From Acetobacteraceae bacterium (GTDB taxonomy: Bacteria; Pseudomonadota; Alphaproteobacteria; Acetobacterales; Acetobacteraceae), in NCBI GenBank assembly GCA_027323595.1, contig DAHWBL010000134.1, forward strand, positions 1 to 7,415: a stretch of 7,415 nucleotides of DNA, written 5' to 3'. Every line of letters begins with the position of its first letter. Positions within the stretch are counted from its first letter, which is position 1. The notes under the pieces were generated by a model. That model worked only from the letters and a program-made list of their open reading frames with translations, was not told where the DNA came from and ran no database searches. The position numbers were made by a program, and so were the translations under genes. Positions 1-6,457 of this stretch are shown piece after piece.

Positions 1-538
1 TCTGCTCGCTGCCGGCCCGCTCGGCCTCGGCCAGATGGGTCATGATGGCGACCAGCGCGATGCCGGCGAGGCGGTCAGGCGAGGCGGCGAGGCTGGCGAC
101 CTCGGCCGCCGACAGGCCCAGCCGGTTCATGCCGGTATCGACATGCAGCAGCGCCGGCAGGCTTTGTCCGCGCGCGCGGGCCTGCGCGGTCCAGGCGTCG
201 ATCTGCCCGAGGTCGTTCAGCACCGGGTGCAGCCGGGCGGCGGCGAACGCGTCGGCCGGCGCGAAGCCGAGCCCGTTCAGCACGCCGATCCGCGGCTGTG
301 GCAGGGCGGCGCGCAGCGCCAGCGCCTCGTCCAAGGTGGCGACGAAGAAATCATCGCAGCCGGCGGCGGCGAGCGCGGTGGCAACCGCGATGGCGCCCAG
401 GCCGTAGCCATCCGCCTTGACCACCGCGGCCGCGCGCGCGCCGGCCCGCGTGGCGGCGGCGCGCCCGGCGAGCAGGCGCCAGTTCGCAACGATCGCGCCC
501 AGATCGACCTCAAGGCGCGTGGGCGCGCTAATGCCCAT
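1..538 (-). CDS. alr: alanine racemase, N-terminal part (cut by window edge)
   Basis: Alanine racemase interconverts L- and D-alanine with pyridoxal phosphate (PLP) in the cytoplasm and supplies D-alanine for peptidoglycan. The window holds the first 179 codons, about half of the usual 360-380; the C-terminal beta domain with the second catalytic Tyr lies off the left edge. The protein opens with APTRLEVDLGAIVANWR, normal for the family. The PLP-binding lysine sits in AVVKADGYGLG (Lys41), and HVDTGMNRLG is at residues 132-141, whose Arg139 corresponds to the conserved Arg that contacts PLP and the substrate carboxylate. The ATG at 538-536 lies inside the last codons of dnaB (11-bp overlap, different frame), so translation is probably coupled to dnaB. 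I see no strong Shine-Dalgarno sequence. The visible part is intact, with no frameshift. Identification is secure; alr versus a catabolic dadX paralogue is settled only by the dnaB context. Confidence 0.95.
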   Translation of the reverse strand, partial: MGISAPTRLEVDLGAIVANWRLLAGRAAATRAGARAAAVVKADGYGLGAIAVATALAAAGCDDFFVATLDEALALRAALPQPRIGVLNGLGFAPADAFAAARLHPVLNDLGQIDAWTAQARARGQSLPALLHVDTGMNRLGLSAAEVASLAASPDRLAGIALVAIMTHLAEAERAGSEQ

Positions 539-2021
539 GCGGATCGTGATGCGTGTCCAGATCGCCGAAGCGGGTGAATTCGGCCTCGAAAAACAGCGGG
601 ATGGTGCCGGTGGGGCCGTGGCGCTGCTTGGCCAGCGACAATTCGGCCTTGTTGTGGACCTGCTCCATGTCCTGCTGCCATTTGTCCATCGCGGCGTTGA
701 ATTTCTCGCTGTTGTCGAAATTCATCTCCTTGGGCATCCGCGCCTGGAGGTAGTATTCGTCGCGATAGACGAACATCACCGCGTCGGCGTCCTGTTCGAT
801 GGTGCCGGATTCGCGCAGGTCCGACAGTTGCGGGCGCTTGTCCTCGCGGCTTTCCACCGCGCGCGACAGCTGCGACAGCGCCAGCACCGGCACCGCCAGC
901 GATTTCGCCAGCGCCTTCAGCCCCTGGGTGATCTGGCTGATCTCCAGCACGCGGTTTTCCGGCCTGGTGCCCTCGGCGGGGCGCATCAGTTGCAGGTAGT
1001 CGATCACCACCAGCGCCAGGCCCTGCTGGCGGGCGAGCCGGCGGCAGCGGGTGCGCAGCGCCGACAGGCTGAGGGCGGGGGTGTCGTCGATGAAGATCGG
1101 CAGCGCCGACAATTCCTTGCTGGCGCCGACGAAGGCGTCGAAATCGCGTTGCTGGATCTGGCCGCGGCGGATGTCGTTGCCCGACACCCGCGCCATTTCG
1201 GCGAGCAGGCGGGTGGCGAGCTGGTCGGCGCTCATTTCCAGCGAAAAGATCGCCACCGCCTGGTTCGGCCGTCCGTTCGGGTCCTGCGCGCGCGCGCCGT
1301 CGAGCAGGAATTTGGCGGCGCCATGGGCGATCTTGGTGGCGAGCGCGGTCTTGCCCATGCCGGGGCGCCCGGCGAGGATCAGCAGGTCCGACGGATGCAG
1401 CCCGCCGGTCTTGCCGTCGAGGTCGCGCAAGCCGGTGGACAGGCCGGTGACCGCCGCGCCGTTGCGCAGCGCGGTCGCCGCTGTTTCGATCGCCTCGCCG
1501 AGCGCGCGCGACAGCGGCTGCGGCCCCTCGTGGCTGTCCTTGCTGGTGAGGTTGAACAGCGACTGCTCGGCCGCCTCGATCTGCTTGTCGGCGCCGAGTT
1601 CGTCCTCGGCGCCGAAGGCGCGGTTCACCACCACCTCACCCAGATCGATCAATTGCCGGCGCAGCCAGGCGTCGCGGATGACCTGGCCATATTCGCCGGC
1701 ATTGATGATGCCCACGGTGGCGTTGAGCAGCTGCGCCAGATACGACAGGCCGCCGACCTCATCGAGCACGCCGGAATGTTCCAGCTCGGCGCGCAGGGTG
1801 ACCGGGTCGGCGAGCTGCTGGTGTTCGATGCGGCGGCGGATCACGTCGAAGATGCGCCCGTTCACCGGGTCGGCGAAATGCTCGGGCAGCAGGAATTCGG
1901 CCACCCGGTCGAAGGCACGGTTGTTGGCCAGCAGCGCGCCGAGCAAAGCCTGTTCGGCCGCGAGGTTGGAGGGCGGCAGGCGCTGCGACAGGCCGAGCAG
2001 CGGGGAGACGTCATCGTTCAT
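528..2021 (-). CDS. dnaB: replicative DNA helicase DnaB
   Basis: This is the hexameric 5'-3' helicase that unwinds DNA at the replication fork and works with primase and the clamp loader. The product is 497 residues, close to the family norm. An N-terminal helical (primase-interacting) domain spans about residues 15-115, then a linker, then a RecA-like motor from about 190. Visible motifs are Walker A GRPGMGKT (218-225), FSLEMS (259-264), Walker B VVIDYLQLM (338-346), LSQLSRAVE (382-390), and the KQRHGPTGT loop (465-473), which in DnaB proteins supplies trans-acting basic residues to the neighbouring ATP site. The frame stays open far upstream, but only the ATG at 2021 gives the family-like start MNDDVSPLLGLSQRLPPSN, and it lies just after the divergent intergenic region. 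The stop (TAG, 530-528) is inside the alr start. The short insertion before FSLEMS fits my recollection of alphaproteobacterial DnaB. No inteins or key residue losses are seen. Confidence 0.97.
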   Translation of the reverse strand: MNDDVSPLLGLSQRLPPSNLAAEQALLGALLANNRAFDRVAEFLLPEHFADPVNGRIFDVIRRRIEHQQLADPVTLRAELEHSGVLDEVGGLSYLAQLLNATVGIINAGEYGQVIRDAWLRRQLIDLGEVVVNRAFGAEDELGADKQIEAAEQSLFNLTSKDSHEGPQPLSRALGEAIETAATALRNGAAVTGLSTGLRDLDGKTGGLHPSDLLILAGRPGMGKTALATKIAHGAAKFLLDGARAQDPNGRPNQAVAIFSLEMSADQLATRLLAEMARVSGNDIRRGQIQQRDFDAFVGASKELSALPIFIDDTPALSLSALRTRCRRLARQQGLALVVIDYLQLMRPAEGTRPENRVLEISQITQGLKALAKSLAVPVLALSQLSRAVESREDKRPQLSDLRESGTIEQDADAVMFVYRDEYYLQARMPKEMNFDNSEKFNAAMDKWQQDMEQVHNKAELSLAKQRHGPTGTIPLFFEAEFTRFGDLDTHHDPHGH

Positions 2022-2067
2022 CGTCCCGCTATAGACCCTCTCGCGCCGCAGCGGCAGCCATCGGGCC

Positions 2068-2076
2068 TGTGGATAA
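2068..2076 (-). promoter_or_regulatory. perfect DnaA-box sequence upstream of dnaB
   Basis: Read leftward, these bases are TTATCCACA, the high-affinity consensus box of the DnaA initiator. The site is 46 nt upstream of the dnaB start codon and in the same orientation as dnaB. I noticed no second perfect box in the window, so this is not an origin, which would carry a cluster. A regulatory role, with DnaA controlling dnaB expression, is inference; chance occurrence of one 9-mer in a window this size is unlikely but possible. Confidence 0.45.
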
Positions 2077-2134
2077 CGGTGAAACACGGGGACGGTTTGA
2101 TGGCGGCGGCCCTGCCGGCGCGGCGATGGACAGC

Positions 2135-2148
2135 ACCGGCGCGCCGGT
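2135..2148. repeat. 14-bp perfect palindrome before copC
   Basis: ACCGGCGCGCCGGT is identical to its own reverse complement. It ends 17 nt before the copC ATG, where a repressor or activator dimer could sit over the promoter or leader; as RNA it could form only a tight hairpin without a proper loop. The left half also overlaps a CCGGCGCG direct repeat 21 bp upstream. In such GC-rich DNA, palindromes of G and C are more frequent than average, so operator function is only a suggestion. Confidence 0.35.
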
Positions 2149-2165
2149 CTAGATGCGCGCGCACC

Positions 2166-2537
2166 ATGCGCGCTCCGTCTCGTCTCGCATTCATGTTGAT
2201 CGCCGCGCTGCTCGGTGGCTGGGTGTTGGCCGCGCGGCCGGCGGCCGCGCACGCGATTTTGTTGCGCAGTGCGCCGGCCGACGGCGCCATCCTGTCCGCC
2301 GGCCCCGCCGATCTTGAATTGAATTTCAACAGCCGCATCGACGCCGCCCGCTCGCGCCTCGCGCTCACCGGTCCGGACGGGGTGACGCGCATCCTTGCCA
2401 TCGCCGCCCCGGCCGCCGACCAGCTCGGCGCGCGGGCGGTGCTGTCGGTCGGCGCCTGGGTGCTGCGCTGGCAGGTGCTGGCGATCGACGGGCATATCAC
2501 CCGCGGCGAGCTGCGCTTCACCGTCGCGGACCCCTGA
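2166..2537 (+). CDS. copC: CopC-type periplasmic copper-binding protein
   Basis: CopC proteins are small periplasmic beta-barrels that bind copper and hand it to, or take it from, CopD in the inner membrane. The product is 123 residues. A signal peptide occupies 1-28 (MRAPSR basic end, hydrophobic core, cleavage after PAAA), giving a mature protein of 95 residues that begins with His29. That free N-terminal His is the hallmark Cu(II) ligand of CopC. The second ligand pair is in the closing strand, IDGHITRG (Asp108, His110), and Glu51 sits in the LELNF strand. The mature part contains no methionine, so the Met-rich Cu(I) site of the Pseudomonas and E. coli plasmid proteins is absent, and this should be a Cu(II)-only type. 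The frame is open far upstream, but the ATG at 2166 gives a proper signal peptide; the later ATG at 2193 would lose its basic end. The TGA is 3 bp before copD. Confidence 0.9.
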   Translation: MRAPSRLAFMLIAALLGGWVLAARPAAAHAILLRSAPADGAILSAGPADLELNFNSRIDAARSRLALTGPDGVTRILAIAAPAADQLGARAVLSVGAWVLRWQVLAIDGHITRGELRFTVADP

Positions 2538-2540
2538 TCC

Positions 2541-4202
2541 GTGGCATTGCTGATCGATCTGTTCGGCTATCTGTCGGTGGTGCTGCATGGCTTCACCGTG
2601 ACCGCGCAGTCGGTGGCGGTGGGCGGGGTGCTGTTTTTGGTGCTGCTCGCCCGCCCGTTCGCCGAGCGGCTGGCGCGCGGCGAGGCGTTGCTCGCGATCG
2701 TGACCAAAATCGCGCTGTTCGGCGCGCTGGGGCTGATCCTGTGCGACGCGCTGGTGCTGGCGTTGCAGGGCGCGGTGCTGGTCGGCACGCTCGATATCTC
2801 GCCGCTGGCGGTGCTGGGGGCGGATTTCGCCCGTGCGCTGCTGGTCAAGATGGCGACCGCCTCGGTGCTGGTGTTGCTGTTGTGGTTCGGCCATGGCGGG
2901 CGGCCGGGGCTGGCCGGGGGCATCGCGCTGCTGGTCGCGGCCGGGGTGGAGCTGGCGGCGGCGACGTTGACCACCCATGCCGAGGCGCGGCTGGCCGGGC
3001 AGGGGCCGCTGCTGGCGGCGGAGTGGTTTCACCAGTTCGGCGCGGCGATCTGGATCGGCGGGCTGCCGTGTTTTCTTGCCGCCCTGGCGCTGGTGCGCGA
3101 CGGCGATGGCTGGCGGCTGGTGGGCGCGCGGTTTTCGCGCATGTCGATGCTGGGGGTGGTCTGCATCCTGGGGTCGGGCATCGTGATGTGGCGCGCCTAT
3201 GTCGGCGATCTGGCCGGCGAGTATGGCACCGCCTATGGCGTGATGGTGTCCGCCAAGATCGCGATGTTCCTGGCGTTGCTGCTGCTGGGGCTTGGCAATT
3301 TTCTGACCGTCGCGGCGCTCGGGCGGGCTCCGGGCGCCTCGGTGCTGCGGATGCGCCGCTTCGCCGAGGTGGAGTTCGGCATCGGCATCACCATCTTTTT
3401 CGCCGCCGCCTCGCTGACCTCGGTGCCCCCGGCGGTGGATCTGACGCAGGACCGGGTGGGCTGGCAGGCGATCGTGGCGCGCAACTGGCCGGTGGTGCCC
3501 CGGCTCGCCTCGCCGGATCATGACGCGCTGGCGCAGTCCGAATTGCAGGCGCAACTGGATGGCGAGGCGGCGCGCACGGCGCAGCGCCCGCAGCCGGCCT
3601 TCGTGCCTGGCGACGGCACCATCGCGCCGCGCAACGCCGCCGACATTGCCTGGTCGGAATATAACCATCACTGGTCTGGCATTTTCGTGTTGCTGATCGG
3701 GCTGCTGGCGCTGGCCGACCGGGCCGGGCTGCGCGCGGCGCGGCATTGGCCGCTGTTGTTCCTGCTGATGGCGGGGTTTCTGGCGCTGCGGGCCGACCCC
3801 GAGGTCTGGCCGATGGGCAGCGTCGGGCTGTTGGCCAGCCTGCGCGATGTCGAGGTGCTGCAACACCGGGTGTTCGTGCTGCTGATCGTGATCTTCGGCC
3901 TGTTCGAATGGCGGGTGCGCAGCGGCGCGAACAAAAATCCGCGCGCCGCACTGGTGTTTCCGCTGATCACCGCGCTCGGCGCGGCGTTGCTGCTCACCCA
4001 CACCCACGCGATCGCCAATGTGTCCGACCAGTTGTTGATCGAGATCACCCACACCCCGCTCGCGCTGGCCGGGGTGGCCGCGGGCTGGGCGCGCTGGCTG
4101 GAGCTGCGCCTGCCCGGTCGCGGCGGGCGCGTCGCCGGCTGGGTGTGGCCGGTGGCGCTGGTGCTGGTCGGGCTGATCCTGCTGGATTATCGCGAGGCCT
4201 GA
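2541..4202 (+). CDS. copD: CopD-type membrane protein with long C-terminal membrane extension
   Basis: Probable inner-membrane partner of CopC in copper transport or homeostasis, 553 residues. The N-terminal part (about 10-296) is a CopD domain of eight likely membrane helices: His16 in helix 1, the family motif EWFHQFGAAIWIGGL (161-175, His164) in helix 5, and the typical closing helix after RRFAEVEFG (272-280) that ends in TSVPPA. A soluble loop, about 297-378, is followed by about six more helices with recurring histidines: NHHW (375-378), His402, His442, THTHA (486-490) and THTP (503-506). Ordinary CopD is near 300 residues, so this is the long form; I recall similar long proteins in other proteobacteria but could not check. 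The start is GTG, 3 bp after the copC stop, with no clear Shine-Dalgarno sequence, so coupling to copC is likely. The stop is 15 bp from the convergent kinase stop. No copper sensor, CopA ATPase or CopB is in view. Direction of copper movement is unknown. Confidence 0.85.
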   Translation: MALLIDLFGYLSVVLHGFTVTAQSVAVGGVLFLVLLARPFAERLARGEALLAIVTKIALFGALGLILCDALVLALQGAVLVGTLDISPLAVLGADFARALLVKMATASVLVLLLWFGHGGRPGLAGGIALLVAAGVELAAATLTTHAEARLAGQGPLLAAEWFHQFGAAIWIGGLPCFLAALALVRDGDGWRLVGARFSRMSMLGVVCILGSGIVMWRAYVGDLAGEYGTAYGVMVSAKIAMFLALLLLGLGNFLTVAALGRAPGASVLRMRRFAEVEFGIGITIFFAAASLTSVPPAVDLTQDRVGWQAIVARNWPVVPRLASPDHDALAQSELQAQLDGEAARTAQRPQPAFVPGDGTIAPRNAADIAWSEYNHHWSGIFVLLIGLLALADRAGLRAARHWPLLFLLMAGFLALRADPEVWPMGSVGLLASLRDVEVLQHRVFVLLIVIFGLFEWRVRSGANKNPRAALVFPLITALGAALLLTHTHAIANVSDQLLIEITHTPLALAGVAAGWARWLELRLPGRGGRVAGWVWPVALVLVGLILLDYREA

Positions 4203-4217
4203 TCACGCATTTCGCGG

Positions 4218-5696
4218 TCAGCGGGACGTGGCATGCGCCTGGGCCATCGGCAGGGTGATGCGCAGCGCGAGGCCGCGCGGGGCGTGGTTGGTGGCGGTGA
4301 TGTCGCCGCCGCAGGCGCGGGCGTGCTGGCGGGCGAGCCATAATCCGATACCGAAATGATTTGATCCGCCCCCCTCCGGCCGCAGGCTGTGATAGCGCTC
4401 GAAGATGCGCTCAAGCCGTGCCTGGGCAACCCCTGGCCCCTCGTCGGCGATGGTCAGCTCGGCAACGTCGCCGGTGCGCGCGAGACGAATCTCGATCCGT
4501 CCGTCCGCCGGCGAGAAGCCGCGCGCGTTGTCCATCACCGTCTCCAGGATGGTCTCCACCATCTCGTCCTGCGCGCGCACCCACACGCCAGGCTCGATCG
4601 CGGCATCGATCGGCGTGCCGGGCGGGGGGTGCATGGCGCGGTCGGTGTCGATGAAGCCGCCGACCAGCGCGGACAGGTCGAGCGGGGCGAGGCGGGGGGC
4701 GAGCATGTCGGCCGCGGCCTCGTCCAGATGGCGGGCCGAGCGCACCAGCCCGTCCAGCCGGTCGAGCGCGGTGGTGATGCCGCGCAGCGCCTGGGCCTGC
4801 GGCGGCGCGAGGCCGGGCGGGGCGAGTTCGGGCAGCGCGAGCAGTTGGCGGATGGTGCCGATCGGGCCCTTGAGCGCGTGCGCGTTTTCCTCGGCGGCGG
4901 TGCGCAGCATGTGCGCGCCGACCTGCAGGCGGTGCACCATCTCGTCGAAGGCGCGTGCGAGCTGGGCGAGCTCGGGGATGTCGGTGGCGTCGGCGAAGGC
5001 GAAATCGCGTTGCGGCATTAGGGCCAATCGGCGAAAGCGCAGCAGCCCGACCCACACCCCGGCAAAGATCGCCGCGATCAGGGTTGCCATCAGCGCGTAG
5101 ATGGCGAGCGCGAGGCGTACTTCCTCGCGCATCCAGAACGGTCGTGCCTCGATCGCGCCCAGGATGCGCCGCTGCGAGGTGGCGATCACCACCGCCCAGC
5201 AGCCCGCCGTGCCTTGCACCGCGGTCACCGAGACCAGCGCCTGCGCGCCGTCATCGATGGTCGAGGCGCCGCTTTGCCGCAACAGCCGCGCCGCACAGTC
5301 GCTGGCCAGATCGGGAAGAATGCCAAGGTCGAGCAGTTGGCGCCGCTCCGCCTGCGCCTGGTCGGGCGACAGCGCGGGTTGCGAGGCGACGAAAAAGAAA
5401 TCGCTCCCCGCCGCAGCCGGGCGCAGCAGAATCTTGATGCTGCGGTCGGGCACGCCGAAGCGGGCGAGGGCGGTGTCGAGCTGGCCGATATCGGCCGGAC
5501 GCAGCTCCCGCAGGCCCGGGGCGAGGGCGGCGGCGATGGCATCGCCGGTGTCGCGCACGGCCGCCAGGATCAACCCGCGCCGATCCGAATCCGCGCGCTC
5601 CAGTATGGTGAAGATCAAGATCGGCAGGACCACCAGCACGATCGCGAGGCCGGCGGCGCGCACCCGGATGGAGCGCAGCCAGCGCGCACTGCTCAT
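4218..5696 (-). CDS. sensor histidine kinase with periplasmic sensor domain
   Basis: Inner-membrane histidine kinase of a two-component system, 492 residues. Membrane helices are at about 14-32 and 195-216 and enclose a periplasmic sensor domain of about 160 residues. A degenerate HAMP-like linker (about 217-258, clear second helix DIPELAQLARAFDEMVHRL) leads to the phosphoacceptor helix ENAHALKGPIGTIRQ with His273. The ATPase domain shows the N box ETVMDNARGF (Asn390), DEGPGV (418-423), the F box IFERYHSL (431-438) and the G box GIGLWLARQ (449-457). All catalytic elements look intact. The only cysteines of the sensor domain are Cys134 and Cys166 (in AGCWAVV), a candidate disulfide or metal pair. 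The ATG shares the ATGA overlap with the upstream response regulator stop, so the two are coupled and are cognate partners. The H box recalls ChvG and related Rhodospirillales kinases; the stimulus is unknown. Confidence 0.93.
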   Translation of the reverse strand: MSSARWLRSIRVRAAGLAIVLVVLPILIFTILERADSDRRGLILAAVRDTGDAIAAALAPGLRELRPADIGQLDTALARFGVPDRSIKILLRPAAAGSDFFFVASQPALSPDQAQAERRQLLDLGILPDLASDCAARLLRQSGASTIDDGAQALVSVTAVQGTAGCWAVVIATSQRRILGAIEARPFWMREEVRLALAIYALMATLIAAIFAGVWVGLLRFRRLALMPQRDFAFADATDIPELAQLARAFDEMVHRLQVGAHMLRTAAEENAHALKGPIGTIRQLLALPELAPPGLAPPQAQALRGITTALDRLDGLVRSARHLDEAAADMLAPRLAPLDLSALVGGFIDTDRAMHPPPGTPIDAAIEPGVWVRAQDEMVETILETVMDNARGFSPADGRIEIRLARTGDVAELTIADEGPGVAQARLERIFERYHSLRPEGGGSNHFGIGLWLARQHARACGGDITATNHAPRGLALRITLPMAQAHATSR

Positions 5697-6457
5697 CGTG
5701 GTTGCCGCCAGCGATAGCCGACGCCTGGATAATTGTGCAATTCATCGAATTCGGGATCGATCCGGATGAATTTCTGCCTGATCCGCTTGACCATGGCGCG
5801 CACGTTGGCGCGATAGCCTTCCGCACCCTGGCCGGCGATGAAGCCGTCGCCGCGCACGAGGTCGTACAGGCGGCGGTATTCGACATCGTGTCCGGCATGT
5901 TCGGCCAGCATGGCAACCACGTCGAACTCGGCGCGGCTGAGCGGCACCGCCTGGTCGCGCCACAGCGCGCGCCGCCCGCCGGGGGAGAGCTCCAGCGCGC
6001 CGATGCGCGAGCCCGCCGATGCGCCGGGGTCGGCCGGCGCGCGCGGCGCGAGCGCGCGCGCGATGCGATGCAGGATGATCGCGGGTCCGCGCGATTTGTC
6101 GATGAAATCCGCCGCGCCGGCCGCCAGCGCCGCCTCCTCGAAGATCGGCTGGCCGTGCGAGGTCAGCAGCAGCACCGGCGCGCCCCCACCTTGCGCACCC
6201 GGACCGTGTGAACCGGGGTCGTGCGCGCGCAATGCGCGCAGCAGCGTGAGCCCGTCCATCTGCGGCATGTCCCAATCGAGCACCCAGGCATCGATGGCCG
6301 GGGTGGTCTTGTATTTTTCGAGTGCCACGCTAGGGTCATCGAAACACACCACCTCGTGTCCGGCGCCGCGCAGATTGGCGGCGAGCGCGCGCATGAACAC
6401 CGCGTCGTCATCGACCAGCGCGATCCGGCCTGGCCGATCAGCCGGCGTGGTCATCAT
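5693..6457 (-). CDS. OmpR-family response regulator, ChvI-like
   Basis: DNA-binding response regulator of 254 residues, partner of the kinase that follows it. The receiver domain (about 10-135) has the acidic cluster VDDD (15-18), phosphoacceptor Asp61 in VLDWDMPQMDG, Thr99-Ser100 in LLLTSHG and Lys121 in DFIDKSRG. The winged-helix domain (about 151-252) ends in GYRANVRAMVKRIRQKF and NYPGVGYRW. The DKSR signature (no Pro after the Lys) and the RANV..KRIR..F..NY..GYRW pattern are what I know from ChvI regulators of alphaproteobacteria, hence ChvI-like; orthology is not proven. Unusual is a Gly-rich stretch, residues 81-92, between the third helix and the fourth strand of the receiver. Two consecutive ATGs (6457 and 6454) both lie inside the end of the upstream lipoprotein gene (20-bp overlap for the first), with no Shine-Dalgarno sequence, so translation is probably coupled. 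An open extension to 6676 is only a shadow of the lipoprotein gene. Confidence 0.93.
   Translation of the reverse strand: MMTTPADRPGRIALVDDDAVFMRALAANLRGAGHEVVCFDDPSVALEKYKTTPAIDAWVLDWDMPQMDGLTLLRALRAHDPGSHGPGAQGGGAPVLLLTSHGQPIFEEAALAAGAADFIDKSRGPAIILHRIARALAPRAPADPGASAGSRIGALELSPGGRRALWRDQAVPLSRAEFDVVAMLAEHAGHDVEYRRLYDLVRGDGFIAGQGAEGYRANVRAMVKRIRQKFIRIDPEFDELHNYPGVGYRWRQPR

Larger units (their letters stand above)
2022..2165. promoter_or_regulatory. divergent dnaB / copC intergenic region
   Basis: These 144 bp separate dnaB (leftward) from copC (rightward) and must hold both promoters unless transcription enters from outside. Visible elements are a DnaA-box sequence, a 14-bp palindrome, and a copy of CCGGCGCG at 2115-2122 repeated at 2136-2143, which is 21 bp (two helical turns) away. 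On the leftward strand TATAGC lies 6 nt before the dnaB ATG. With a poor -35 match about 17 nt upstream, this would give a leaderless or nearly leaderless dnaB message. No convincing sigma-70 promoter is seen for copC, and no obvious MerR-type CueR dyad. Confidence 0.5.

Noticed and set aside
417..2165. Rightward open frame running antisense to dnaB and into copC (706 residues).
   Set aside because: It is the antisense shadow of dnaB; only the last 123 codons, from 2166, show a signal peptide and CopC motifs.
2022..2165. Chromosomal origin because of the DnaA box.
   Set aside because: There is only one perfect box, no box cluster, no AT-rich unwinding stretch, and no dnaA, parAB or hemE neighbour.
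2153..2200. ATG at 2153 as a copC start or the start of a leader peptide with adjacent histidines.
   Set aside because: It is out of frame with copC, has no ribosome binding site, and its frame is an arginine-rich shadow of the signal-peptide region.
2022..4052. Leftward open frame continuing upstream of dnaB across copC and much of copD, making an apparent 1174-residue protein.
   Set aside because: The part before the dnaB ATG is Gln/Arg/His/Pro-rich antisense of copCD with no domain character, a usual artefact of GC-rich DNA. Family-like DnaB sequence begins exactly at the ATG at 2021.
4189..4218. Stem at the copD/kinase junction as a bidirectional terminator.
   Set aside because: Only five strong pairs plus a wobble and an A-T pair, a 16-nt loop and no T-run on either strand.
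4361..5100. Several rightward open frames across the kinase gene.
   Set aside because: They are arginine/serine-rich antisense shadows without motifs, while the leftward kinase frame has every expected catalytic box.
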